64,000 nt of DNA from NCBI GenBank assembly GCA_946902985.2, contig OX336388.2, positions 129,892,346 to 129,956,345 on the forward strand, written 5' to 3'. A program made the position numbers and the translations under genes. The DNA comes from Meconema thalassinum (Eukaryota > Arthropoda > Insecta > Orthoptera > Tettigoniidae). Below the pieces are notes generated by a model. It searched no databases. It was not told the DNA's origin and worked only from the letters and a program-made list of their open reading frames with translations. Shown piece by piece: positions 19,732-29,699 of the stretch (positions are counted from its first letter, which is position 1; each line of letters opens with the position of its first letter).

Positions 19732-20236
19732 GAGGATAAAGTCGTGCGGATGTGGGGCGGATGAGGATAAAGTCGTGCGGATGTGGGGCGGATGCGGATA
19801 AAGTCGTGCGGATGTGGGGCGGATGCAGATCAAGTCGTGCGGATGCGGGGCGGATGCAGATCAAGTCGTGCGGATGTGGGGCGGATGCAGATCAAGTCGT
19901 GCGGATGTGGGGCGGATGCAGATCAAGTCGTGCGGATGTGGGTCAGATGCAGATAAAGTCGTGTGGATGTGGGGCGGATGCAGATCAAGTCGTGCGGATG
20001 TGGGGCGGATGCAGATCAAGTCGTGCGGATGTGGGTCAGATGCAGATAAAGTCGTGTGGATGTGGGGCGGATGCAGATCAAGTCGTGCGGATGTGGGGCG
20101 GATGCAGATCAAGTCGTGTGGATGTGGGGCGGATGCGGATAAAGTCGTGCGGATGTGGGGCGGATGCAGATCAAGTCGTGCGGATGTGGGGCGGATGCGG
20201 ATAAAGTCGTGCGGATGTGGGGCGGATGCGGATCGG
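19732..20236 (+). repeat. 31-bp minisatellite, about 16 units
   Basis: Unit CGGATGTGGGGCGGATGCAG plus ATCAAGTCGTG repeated with a 31-bp period. Variants are ATAAAG for ATCAAG, TGGGTCAG for TGGGGCGG and GTGTGG for GTGCGG; they recur in a fixed order, so a three-unit block was itself duplicated. The unit lacks stop codons in several frames, which creates open frames of up to 166 codons on both strands that are not genes. Confidence 0.95.
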
Positions 20237-20319
20237 ATAACGTTTTGTTTACCCGCGCGGGGTTCTAGTCCACAGCCGGCTGCCTCCCCACGCCCTTCCT
20301 TGAACCTTCCTTAATTAGA

Positions 20320-20550
20320 CCCTATCTACCGGTCTGAAGTAGTCTACTACCCTGTAAGTAGATTTCCGTAGTTTCCCACTTCAACTCCAGGCAAGTGCTG
20401 GAATGGTACATAAGGCCACGGCCGCCTCATTCCTAATCCTCATCTGAATTACAGATATACACACTAATACAGTCATCACACACCCAAATACACGGGGTTA
20501 CATGACCACGATATAGCAAAGCCCCTAAAGAATCAACAACAACAACTAAT
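20320..20550 (+). mobile_element. 5'-truncated SINE (T1 tail)
   Basis: Carries TTTCCCACTTCAACTCCAGG, AAGGCCACGGCCGCC, CACACTAATACAGTCATCAC and ACACGGGGTTACATGACCAC, then a CAACAACAAC tail. Confidence 0.75.
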
Positions 20551-20997
20551 CTGTAAGAAATTATCTAGTTGCTGATATTGAAAATAGACATTAGTTATGA
20601 AGTTCACTTTATGTACGATCGCACTTTCTGAAATACTGTAGTAGTAGCAGCAACGATCTTAACATTTGGTGAAGTTGGCTACTCTGGACATATTTCCCTT
20701 GTCTTATCTACGTCGACATAGCTGGAAGTTGAATGGGCGGTTTGGGGATGACGTGTTTCTTTTGAATATGAGAATTTCTTCCGTGTGAACAATCGAGATG
20801 TAGAAAGTACACAGCGAGGAATGTCGGTATCAGGTGTTGAACAGTGGTTCTGCAACAATGTGTCCGATATTTCAGAAGATAAAAGTTGGCACCAAAGCAC
20901 GAAGAAAATGTCTAATAAACATGGGTTCTACAGTGCCTACTCTCCGAGATCTAAAAACTTGTTTAAGGGACGGACAGACCACGAAATAATCCTAGTA

Positions 20998-21639
20998 CAG
21001 GGTCATAATCGTTGTGCGCCCTGATAAACACGGCAAGCTAAGCCATCTTTTACTGGCGCAGATCACGGTCGCGCGTACACGGTTCAGCCAGTGGTGGCAC
21101 GCACTTTTACCAAACATGTTCAATAATGTGTGCCGTACTTACAGTGCTAATAGCCGATGCTAAATATGTCCTCCCTCTTTTGTAACACACACCTGACATC
21201 TTCTGATGAAACAATGTCAACTTTTTATTATTATTTACGGAGCCTGTTTCCTTGAATCGTTTAGCGAGCCTCCCAATTGTACTGGCATTAGGCACAGGTC
21301 TCCCTGGAAACTTGACTGAAATTTTCGTCTCGTTTCAGAGCAAGACTTTCTGCTTTTCATATACGAATTATGGATATACACACATTTGCGCAATGTGAAT
21401 TGGTGTCTAGGCATGATCAACAATCACAGTAATCACAATACTCACTAAACATGCAACACTAACGTCTAAGCTTTGCAGATACACGTCCATATGAATGACA
21501 AAACACGTGTGAACTAACGATATGAGTCAGCGGAGCGCGCCTACCACCGACTGATCCGTGTACGCGCTCCCGCCATCTGCGTCAGTCAAGCTGGCTTAGC
21601 TTGCCGTGTTTATCGGGGCGCACATAGATAATGACCCTG
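20998..21639 (-). mobile_element. Internally deleted mariner-like element
   Basis: TA duplications flank CAGGGTCATAATCGTTGTGC (left) and the inverted CAGGGTCATTATCTATGTGC (right). The inverted ends stay similar for roughly 70-100 bp (GATAAACACGGCAAGCTAAG shared). 642 bp with a broken transposase N-terminus inside. Confidence 0.85.
21107..21423 (-). pseudogene. Mariner transposase N-terminal HTH remnant
   Basis: Two overlapping minus-strand frames (21423-21235 and 21295-21107) together spell a helix-turn-helix region: MPRHQFTLRKCVYIHNSYMK, then RRKFQSSF, and in the other frame NASTIGRLAKRFKETGSVNN. This is the DUF4817/mariner-type N-terminal DNA-binding domain, broken by a frameshift. The DDE catalytic domain is gone. 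Very similar blocks occur at 41283-41480 and (inverted) 40840-41060. Confidence 0.8.
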
Positions 21640-21744
21640 TATGATAGACACCACTGCCATGGAATACTGATATATCACGAGGAATAATGAAACTCCAAAA
21701 TCTGGTTGTGAATATGAGCAGTGTCATCATATAGGCGCTGCGAC

Positions 21745-22205
21745 AAACAGGCTCAGTTGTGTGGTTTAAGTCGTGTAGCTTTAGTCATGTTAGTTTCTGA
21801 ACTGCTGTGCCCAAGATACTGGGTTCAAATCCGGCCGAAGTCGTCGGGTTTATTAAGAGCGTTAAAATCCTTCAGTATGCCTTCCTTCGGAGGGAAAGTA
21901 AAGCCGGCGGTCGCAAGTCATAGATTTAAGGCACGAAAAAGATCCTTTCACAGACTAAACTTGTGTGAAGCTAAATTTCTAAGTTAGATTTCGTTGGAAC
22001 ACTCTATCAAAAGTTCCAATGTTCACCAACAGGTGTTAGTGACATCTGGTAGCGAAAGTTGGAACTATTTGACATTGAAAGGAACTTGTAGCTCACCCTA
22101 TGGGTGTCTGTTTGAAGCAGCTACAGCCTCTGGCGAGCCGAACATGTCCTCAAACACTCCCGGAACTAAAAGCCATACGATAAATAAATAAATAAATAAA
22201 TAAAT
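21745..22205 (+). mobile_element. tRNA-derived SINE (head H1, tail T2)
   Basis: The 5' part matches head and body H1 (GGGTTCAAATCCGGCCGAAG, TCCTTCAGTATGCCTTCCTT, AAGCCGGCGGTC). The 3' domain differs from the H1 copies at 3875 and 55327: it is T2 (GAGCCGAACATGTCC, ACTAAAAGCCATACGATAAA) and ends in (AAAT)n. T2 is shared with the unrelated head at 60771-61103. Confidence 0.8.
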
Positions 22206-22439
22206 AGTCTTGTTAGTGTGCGTTTTTGTACAGTGCTCGCAACTCTGGGTACGTACCGTGATTTTTAATTACCAGAAGGATTAATTGCAATGAATGGACA
22301 TTACACCGAAAACATCCAATGAGTAAGTGTTCACTCTCGGAAAGTAGGCACTGTAGGACCCATGTTCATTCAACATTTTATTCGTGTTTTGATTTATACT
22401 TTCACCTCCTAAAATATCGGACACTAATTTTTAAATACC

Positions 22440-22690
22440 CTATATAAACCATCCTCCCGCATTTGCTGTTATGCGGGCCCGACGCGATACAGTTCTGGCA
22501 GGGGCTATCGTCTCCTTTATTGTTTCAACACATTCTACAAACAAAGAAATATAATTATTCCCATTGACATTTCAGGAAAATGCAAGGTTTATCCTGTTCT
22601 ACTGAGATGGTTTGGAAGATGTTGGTATACACGGCATCTTCTAATTCCCCCTGGTTAAGAGCTTGAGTTTTGTGAAACATACACCTTATC
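22440..22690 (+). repeat. Diverged dispersed repeat, copy 1
   Basis: Aligns by eye with 24540-24765: GTTATGC..GGC, ACAGTTCTGGCAGGGGCTAT, ATGGTTTGGAAGATGTTGG and TTAAGAGCTTGAGTTTT. Function unknown. Confidence 0.55.
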
Positions 22691-22698
22691 GTTTTATA

Positions 22699-22803
22699 CA
22701 GGGTCTTTCATATAAAGTAAGAACGGCAAGCGGCAGTTTTGTTATCAGCTGCTATGGTGGCCTTGGCCGAGCTTGTGGCGCGCCACGGTCCCCTGCTTTA
22801 AGC
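22699..22803 (+). mobile_element. Single mariner terminus
   Basis: CAGGGTCTTTCATATAAAGT followed by CTTGGCCGAGCTTGTGGCGC is nearly identical to the end of the palindromic element at 18232. Preceded by TA; the other end was not found. Confidence 0.75.
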
Positions 22804-23477
22804 GTTTATACAATCCTGTATGAAATATGACCTTATAAAAGATGCTGGAAGTGTCGTCCTTCCTGGGTTATACAGGCATTGTATCTGGTAACCACATTCT
22901 GGCTGACGCGAGTGAGTTCTGCCGCTGTAATGTGTCTGGTCTGTTATTTTACGTTTTTTATTGAGCACTGAGCCAGTAGTATCAAACTAATTTTCAATTA
23001 CGAAAATCTGTACTAGTGAAGGTGGCACTTCATCAGAAAATTACTGAACAAATGTATCACGTACCCGCCAAGCCGACTCGTACTTAAAATAAGTTTATGT
23101 TCGACCCTGGCGAAATGTAAACATTATTATGTCAGAAATCTGTATTATAATGAGGCTCATTATAGTACAAGTTTCTCCCACCAATCGGAGCTCAAGAAAC
23201 AGTTGTGTGACCAATTAGGTGAGGATAGCATCGCACCTGCGCTCACTTCCACGGCTCCCTATTTTAAATTTCACTGCGTTGCGAGTGTCATAGGGAGGTA
23301 TTCCAGGAGGCCATGGTCAAATACAAGGTATTCTCTGCGTCCCATGCGCTCTGTTCAGAACATAAAACTGGTGAAATCTCGACAGATATTTATGAATAAT
23401 TATGTTCGAACATAAAATAGTTATAATTATCGTGGAACATAAACAGTCGTATGCTACTCGCCTATAATGATAATTAA

Positions 23478-24067
23478 GACACGTTGTTGTTTGAGTCTTC
23501 AGTCTTTTGAGTGGTTTGATGCAGCCCTCCATGCCTCCCTGTCCTGAGCTAATCGTTTCATCTCTACATAGCTCCGACACCCTACATCCGAGGCAATCTG
23601 TTTAACATATTCTAACCTTGGTCTACCCCTACAGTTTTTGTCCTCGACCCTTCCTTCCATAACTAAGCTTGCTATTCCTGGGTGTCTTAGTATGTGTCCT
23701 ACCAACCTATCTCTTCTCTTCATTAACAGTCGCCAGAAACATCTCTCCTCTCCCACTCGTCTTAATACCTCTTTGTTTGTAACCCTATCTACCCATCTGA
23801 TCTTCATCATTCTCCTGTAACACCACATTTCATATGCTTCAATTCTCCTCTTTTCTGCTGCACCAATAGTCCAAGTTTCACTTCCATAGAGCGCCACGCT
23901 CCAGACAAAGGCTTTCAAAAATGACTTCCTAATACCTAAATCTATATTCGATGTCAGCAGATTCCTTTTTTGTAGAAATGCTTTCTTTTCCTGAGCCAAC
24001 CTACTTTTTATATCCTCTTTGCTTCGTCCATCACTGGTTATTCTGCTTCCGAAGTAACAGAAGTCTG
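23478..24067 (-). mobile_element. RTE-like LINE, 5'-truncated 3' fragment
   Basis: The minus-strand frame 23999-23499 (166 codons, stop intact) gives the RTE C-terminus: KAFLQKRNLLTSNIDLGIRK, KAFVWSVALYGSETWT, RRIEAYEMWCYRRMMKIRWV and the terminal REAWRAASNHSKD. The element ends in a short (AAC)n tail at 23478-23488. Almost identical to 47110-47660. Confidence 0.9.
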
Positions 24068-24128
24068 GAAATTATAAAAGTCGCTACGCTCGTTTTATAA
24101 ACATACTCGTGTCTTAATTATTGCTATT

Positions 24129-24373
24129 GTCCGGCTTCGTGGCTAAATGGTTAGCCTGCTAGGCTTTGGCCCAAAGTGCCCCGGGTTCGATTCCCGGCCG
24201 AGCCATCAGGGATTTTAATATCCTGGGATTAATTGTCGTGGCCTGGGAACTGGGTGTATGTGTCTTCTTCATCGTCACCTCATCCTCGTTACGACGCGCA
24301 GGTCGCCCACGGGCGTCAACTAGAAAGACCTGCACTCGGCCTCTCAGGAGGCCACACGATGATCATCATCATC
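24129..24373 (+). mobile_element. Complete tRNA-derived SINE with hairpin tail
   Basis: The head GGCTTCGTGGCTAAATGG (A-box) through GGGTTCGATTCCCGGCCGAG (B-box) folds as a tRNA acceptor/T-arm (five to six of seven acceptor pairs). Near the 3' end GGCCTCTCAGGAGGCC is a perfect 6-bp-stem hairpin, then CACACGA and an (ATC)n tail. Target duplications ATTATTGCTATT at 24117-24128 and ATTATTGCCATT at 24374-24385. Confidence 0.9.
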
Positions 24374-24539
24374 ATTATTGCCATTATAGACTCGTTGCAT
24401 AACGTACTATTAAACGCACATTTTAAACAAATTGTTGATATTTATGAAATCAGAGTGCAATTCGGCACTGTTGCGGGTAATTCTGTTTGAATATTCTTTT
24501 CAATGCACAATGGGTTGTGTGTGCCCCATGTGTACAGAC

Positions 24540-24765
24540 TACCCGCCCGGCACTAGTGTTATGCTGGCTGTACGTGACACAGTTCTGACAGGAGCTATCT
24601 TCTTGTTTAATTCTTTAAAAACACTATTTAAACAAATACATATATTTCCGTTGACTTTTCAAGAATGGAAGATTTTTCCTGTACTATTGAGACGATTTGG
24701 AAGATTTTGGCACAAACCGCACCTTCTAACTACTTCTGGTTTAGAAGCTTGAGTTTTTTGTCGGA
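24540..24765 (+). repeat. Diverged dispersed repeat, copy 2
   Basis: Counterpart of 22440-22690, with ACAGTTCTGACAGGAGCTAT, ACGATTTGGAAGATTTTGG and TTAGAAGCTTGAGTTTT. Confidence 0.55.
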
Positions 24766-24769
24766 AGAA

Positions 24770-25635
24770 CTTAGCGTATTATATAATCGACTAGCAGTTC
24801 GCCCCGGAATCACATTACGAGATAAGTGCCTTTTTTTGCGACGTCAATGAACTACGACCTATATCCGTTTTACTTCTCGGCATGATGGGTTAAAATCACT
24901 CACTGGACTATTAATTATATTATAATGGAAATAGCATGTGCAACGAATTCTTGTCAGACGTAATTTAAGAATGGCGAAGTGCATGAAACAAAAATCCCCC
25001 TTCCGTCCAATCTTAACTTGACTGTGTTTTCTGCGGAACGAAAAGTTCACAGGTGAAATGAAGAAAAGCAGAGTTGCACTTCCAGGGAAACTTCAAACAC
25101 AACCACTCTTCTCTGAAGTCATAACTCGACACCCTTGCTCGACGCCAAATAATATGCGTACATATACTCGACACGAGTCGACAGTTTGCTGCTGGCTGTA
25201 TCTGGGGTGATAGGCTCGCTAGCTGGACAGTAAACTGTCGTGGAAGACAGTAATTGAATGGGGATTGTTGGAAGAAATGAAAACGTAAAAACACTTAACC
25301 TACAGTGGATGATGTATTGAAGATAGACATATGCTATCACAGCCTCTTTTGTAGAACTTTTCAAGCTGAACAATTCTTACATTCATAGTATATAGATATT
25401 TTTTACGGTTTACCCAGCGAAAGCTAAGACACACGGACGGTGGGTTTTATTCAACATTCGCCGAAATCGTTACTGCTTGGCTTCCTTTTGTCATAAAGAA
25501 ATTATTTCCTGCAGAAACCTTCCTCGAGAAATCCTTTACGGAATGGTGAAAACCGCATCAAAATCCATCCAGTGGTTCTCGAGATTACCCGGAACATCCA
25601 AGAATCGGGGTCTTTGTTTTATACAAAGTAGAGAT
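24770..25635. other. No recognisable gene
   Basis: Short open frames only. At 25500-25600 the block with AATCCTTTACGGAATGGTGA and CCAGTGGTTCTCGAGATTA resembles the conserved leader often seen in insect mobile elements, but I cannot place it. Confidence 0.35.
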
Positions 25636-26634
25636 ATGATAGCCTACTTTCAAGGAAACAATAAGATTTGAAACAAGTACTGTAGCTCTGTGACCCTACT
25701 TATTTTAATTGCCTCTATCAACATATAAAATTTCAGTTTGATTTCTGTAATAGATTCGTAGATATTGAGAACCGTCTAAATATTTCAGATGGTCGCCATG
25801 TTGGATTTATATTGCCTATATGTAGGACTTAGAGTTATGTACTATTACATGATGATTATTGTGTATGTGTAGTAACCAAACGCCAATCGCATGTTTAGGA
25901 CAAGATATGAAAATCACATTTTAAAATTTCGCACAGCTGCCATCTTGTGGTTATGAGAGCAATTGAAATAAATTAGATGCCAGTGGATTGAAATTTGCAT
26001 AAGCAAATTCACTGCGCTCGGATGATTAAATCGCGAGAAACGTCAATTTCAATATTTATATTTCGCGTCTCCGCCATGTTGGATTTGTGCCCACCAGGTT
26101 ATCGAAAGTCCCATAGATGAACTTATGTTCATAGCCTCTATCAACATACAACATTTCAGTTTGATTGCTATCATAGGTTAGTAGATATTGAGAACCGTCT
26201 AAATATCTTGGTTGGTCGCCATGTTGGATTTTTATATATGTAGGCCATAGAGTTATGTACTATTAGATGACGATTATTGCGTAGGTTCATTATTCATACA
26301 CAAGAAATAAAATCTTAATTTTGAAATTGCGCACTGCCACCATCTTTAGGTTATGTGAACAATTGAAATAAATTAGTTGTCAGTGCATTATAAAGTGCAT
26401 AAACATTTACTGTACCATACTTCACTGTGCTCAGATGGTTAGATCGCGAGAAAAGTATATTTAAATGTTTCAATTTCGATTGACAGCCATGTTAGTTTTG
26501 TAGTCAACAGGCTTTCTCCAGCCGATTAGAAGTTGTTAGGGGGTATACACAGACATACGCACACACACACGGACAAAAGGTGATCTCATAAGCCTATTTT
26601 TTTCATAAAATAAAAATAGGCTAAAAATATATAT
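25636..26634 (-). mobile_element. Helentron-like element, degraded inverted copy
   Basis: Read in reverse it starts near TTTTTAGCCTATTTTTATTT and has CACCTTTTGTCCGTGTGTGT, then repeated GCCAT-containing blocks at 25795, 25939, 26073, 26218, 26339 (ACCAT) and 26486. The 3' hairpin seen in the other copies is missing. Same family as 35568-40800, 43818-45308 and 51734-53244. Confidence 0.7.
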
Positions 26635-26849
26635 GTAGGCCTACCATTAGGAACCTGAAATTCCGTCAATTAATTTGGAGCAAACGCACCATTTCGGAAA
26701 TGTTAAAGATTTTGATAATTCCGGTGCCCCTTAATAGAACAAAATGTTAATCTAATCATCATATCTAGCTTAATAATTATTATTATATTAGTAAAAATAT
26801 CCTCAAATAAAGCATATACATTTAAAATTTGACGATGGCAATATTAGTA

Positions 26850-27420
26850 TATGTTGTTTGAGTCTTCAGTGTTTTGACAGGTTTGATGCTGCTTTCCATC
26901 CCTCCCTGTCCTGTGATAATCGTTTCATCTCTACGTAGCTATTTTTTTAACACCACACCTTACATCCAAGGTAATCTGTTTATCGAATTCTACCCTTGGT
27001 CTACCCGTACAGTTCTTATCCTCGATCCTTCCTTCCATAACTGAGTTTGCTATTCCTGGATGTCTTACAGTAGTATATGTTCCACAACCTATCTCTTCTC
27101 TTTATTAGCAGTCTCCAGAAACATCTCTCCTCTCCCAGTCGTCTTAATACGACTTCATTTGTTACTCTACTGTATCTACCCATCTGATCTTGATCATTCT
27201 CCTGTAACACCACATTTCAAAAGCTTCAATTCTCCTCTTTTCTGCTGCACCAATAGTGCAAGTTTTACATCCATAGAGCACCATGCTCCAGACAAAAGCT
27301 TTCAAAAATGATTTTCTGATATATAAAACTTTTTTTTTTTCTGTTGAGATGCTTTTCTTGCCTGAGACAACCTAATTTTTATATCGTATTTGGTTCGTCC
27401 TTCATTGGTTGTTTAGCTGA
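26850..27420 (-). mobile_element. RTE-like LINE 3' fragment, decayed
   Basis: Homologous to 23478-24067 over its length, starting from the TGTTGTTTGAGTCTTC tail. The frame is broken by several indels and extra T-runs. Confidence 0.85.
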
Positions 27421-27439
27421 AATCTCCTACTTCCTTAAG

Positions 27440-27600
27440 TATATATCTCTCGTTAAATAAAATCCAAAGGAAAGAAAAGTTTCAAAATGACGTCCAACTA
27501 CTTATCAACAAAGATGAAGTATATTTTCAGTATTAACTAGTTTTCTATTAATACAAACTGACGATGGCTCCAAAGAGAGCCGAAACATGTACTTTTGAAT
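27440..27600 (+). mobile_element. Possible Penelope-like element end with hammerhead-like motif
   Basis: ACTGACGATGGCTCC, loop AAAG, then AGAGCCGAAACATGTAC contains CUGACGA and GAAAC cores flanking a GGCTC/GAGCC stem. Penelope-like retroelements are known to carry small hammerhead ribozymes in their terminal repeats. One extra U between the core and stem II departs from the consensus. The ending CCGAAACATGTAC is shared with the inverted pair at 28148-28686. Confidence 0.4.
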
Positions 27601-27649
27601 GAATAGACGTCTAATGAAAGGCATTGTAATAATTTCTAATTCCGTACTG

Positions 27650-27861
27650 AGGGCTGGTACGGGGTACACTCAGCCTCGTGAGGCAAAGCTGGGAAGAGGT
27701 GGATTCGAATCCCACCTAAGCTATCCCGAAAGTGATTTTACCGTGGTTTCCCCGCTTCTACTCCAGGAAAATGCTGGGATGGTTTTTAACTTAAGGCCAC
27801 GGTCGCTCCCTTCCCAAACCTATCCCCAATTTGAAAATACAGACACTAGTGCAGTGATCAC
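27650..27861 (+). mobile_element. SINE left part, interrupted by a hAT
   Basis: GGGGTACACTCAGCCTCGTG, GGATTCGAATCCCACC (B-box-like), CCGTGGTTTCCCCGCTTC, AAGGCCACGGTCGCTCCC. Interrupted at 27861 and resumed at 28933 with GTCATCACAATAATAC through an AACAACAACAA tail near 29045. Confidence 0.75.
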
Positions 27862-28147
27862 TAGGAATCGGACTTTTCGAAAATATGCGCATATCCAAAT
27901 GCATATTTTGAGGGCTTATTGTATTTATTGCATATCCTGAATATAACACCATATTTTAGCATGTACAGTTGAAATTAAGTTCAATTTAAAACATCTTGAG
28001 CAAAATTGGTTTCGCCTGCGTGTTGGACATCCCTTGTAAGCAACTTTATGAGCAACAGATAACGTGATTACAGTATTTTACGCAAGCATGCTGCCTCAAA
28101 ATGCCTTAAGAGATGAGCAGCAGAAAGTATTTATTAAATCAGTGGGT

Positions 28148-28686
28148 ATATAACAAAAGAGAAACTGTTCCGCCTAGTCAATACATTTATTTAAACAAGT
28201 TATAAACTTGTTATTATATGGTACATGTTTCGGGGCCTCTAGTACTGGTCCCTTCTTCAGCCATAAATTAAGATGTAAAATCCAGCATAATTAAAGATAT
28301 CAAAAAATTCATAAAATGATGAGTGAATGGATGAAATGAGGTGAAAAAGAACATATTAACCATGAGAAGTAACATGAGTGCGCATCAATAAATTTTACAC
28401 CATTGGTAGTGCTAGGTTCTTGTGAATAAACACTGTTCTAATGTTTGTGCGTGTGAAAATCACTTCACTTGGGATGTATGGCCTGTTGTTTACAATGCTG
28501 TTGACTGAAACTTGCTGTTCAAACTAGGGCTTCTGAGCTTATAGTACTAGAGGCCCCGAAACATGTACCATATAATAACAAGTTTATAACTTGTTTTAAA
28601 TAAATGTATTGACTAGGCGGAGCAGTTTCTCTTTTGTTATATAGTGACTCTGTCAATACGGAAATGAACTTCTTTCAGAGCACAAT
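28148..28686. mobile_element. Inverted pair of Penelope-like ends
   Basis: Exact 14-bp duplications TTAAATCAGTGGGT (28134-28147 and 28687-28700) bound the insertion. About 100 bp at the left (28148-28250) is repeated inverted at 28544-28643 with few differences (CTCTTTTGTTATAT, GACTAGGCGGA, CCCGAAACATGTACC). The single-stranded arms contain GGCTGAAGAAGGGACC and GGCCCCGAAACATGTACC, a degenerate hammerhead-like arrangement. The class is inferred. Confidence 0.6.
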
Positions 28687-28722
28687 TTAAATCAGTGGGT
28701 GTCAGGTAATAGTGATTATTCA

Positions 28723-28845
28723 AATGATGGCGTTGTCATCTATTGTCAAATATGTTCGAAGGAAGTGAAATGTGAAATGTGAAAAGAGATTAAACTTGGA
28801 CAACATGCAAACACGACTGCACATATTGCGGCAAGAGAGGAGTGA
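28723..28845 (+). pseudogene. BED-type zinc-finger remnant of hAT transposase
   Basis: Frame reads NDGVVIYCQICSKEVKCEM, a TGA stop, then KEIKLGQHANTTAHIAAREE. The C-x2-C and H-x5-H pattern fits a BED/C2H2-like finger, the N-terminal DNA-binding module of hAT transposases. One in-frame stop and loss of the catalytic region make it a pseudogene. It lies inside a hAT-like element with 8-bp duplications, which supports the call. Confidence 0.65.
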
Positions 28846-29056
28846 ATAAGATTGGATTATTGTTACGTACATATTTTTCAAATTTTAATGCATATTTTCT
28901 ACATTTTTAGTGCATAAAATGTCTCGTCCTTAGTCATCACAATAATACCGTACAGGTTATCTCACAAATTCAACACACGCCCATATACACGGGGCTATAA
29001 ATGACCACGATGTCGCAGCGCCTAGAATAAACAACAACAATAACATCAAAAATACT

Positions 29057-29385
29057 ATCAAATTGTTGTTGATGATTCATTTAGGGGTTTTGCGACATGT
29101 ACGTGTGGAATTTGATAACCTGTGTTATTGTGATGGCTGTATTCGTGTGTGTAGTTTTAATTCAGATGAGGATTGGGAAGGAGGCGGCCTAATTTAGGAA
29201 CTATCCCGACATTCACCTGGAGTAGAAGTGGGAAACCACGGAAAACCGCTTCCAGGATGGTTGAGGTGGGGGATCGAACCCGCCTCTGCTCAGTTTTGTT
29301 TCACTCACGAGGCCGACTGTACCCCGTTCCAGTCCTCAGAACAGAATTAAATTTCTTGGCAGAGCCGTGAATCGAACCTCGAAGA
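29057..29385 (-). mobile_element. tRNA-derived SINE (T1 tail), nearly complete
   Basis: On the minus strand: GGTTCGATTCACGGCTCTGC (B-box and acceptor), AAGAAATTTAATTCTG, GGGTACAGTCGGCCTCGTGA, CCGTGGTTTCCC, CACACGAATACAGCC, and an ATCAACAACAA tail. Same family as 17295, 27650 and 31820. Confidence 0.8.
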
Positions 29386-29509
29386 CTCCGTGGTGACAGC
29401 CAAGGGTGGTAGTTATATCAATTTAACTGCCACTGAAATAATTATTCTGTATGATACCGTTTTGATTTTTGATTTAACGTAGGCTATATGTCTCCGAGTG
29501 TAAAATTGG

Positions 29510-29580
29510 GCCATAACCTAATGACAGGGGCAGATGGCCTCACTGTTCCGCCCCTTTAAAACAACAATAACCTAATGACC
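29510..29580 (+). mobile_element. SINE 3' end (tail T3), short fragment
   Basis: AGGGGCAGATGGCCTCACTG and CGCCCCTTTAAAACAACAAT match the inverse of the 30480-30545 domain. Confidence 0.5.
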
Positions 29581-29672
29581 CACTTGTCAGTCGAGTGGGA
29601 GAGTCTGAAGCATGGCCTACTACAACCCCCACTATTATAATATTATCACCATATCAATCAGCATCAAGCCTT

Positions 29673-29686
29673 GTTACCATGGCAAC
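29673..29686 (+). promoter_or_regulatory. RFX-type X-box-like palindrome
   Basis: GTTACCATGGCAAC fits the RFX X-box consensus (GTNRCC, short spacer, RGYAAC) at every position. There is no adjacent gene here, so its use is unproven. Confidence 0.35.
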
Positions 29687-29699
29687 CGGCCAGCTAGAG

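Larger units (their letters stand above)
23090..24412 (+). repeat. Foldback repeat copy, split by an RTE LINE and a SINE
   Basis: Segments 23090-23477, 24068-24128 and 24386-24412 read in order as one copy of the 3049-3553 repeat. The RTE fragment sits between GATAATTAAGACAC and GGAAATTAT; the SINE sits inside ATTATTGCYATT. Confidence 0.8.
27862..28932 (+). mobile_element. hAT transposon derivative nested in a SINE
   Basis: Flanks GTGATCAC (27854-27861) and GTCATCAC (28933-28940) are an 8-bp duplication with one difference. The ends are TAGGAATCGGACTTTT and, inverted, TAAGGACGAGACATTTT. Inside are a BED-finger remnant (28723-28845) and a nested inverted retroelement pair. Confidence 0.75.

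Noticed and set aside
19752..20314. 150- and 166-codon frames as Cys/Gly-rich proteins
   Set aside because: They are readings of a 31-bp minisatellite in different frames and vanish outside it.
24129..24200. Functional tRNA gene
   Set aside because: Promoter boxes and acceptor pairing are present, but the unit continues into a SINE body with a tail and target duplications. The other tRNA-like heads fail for the same reason.
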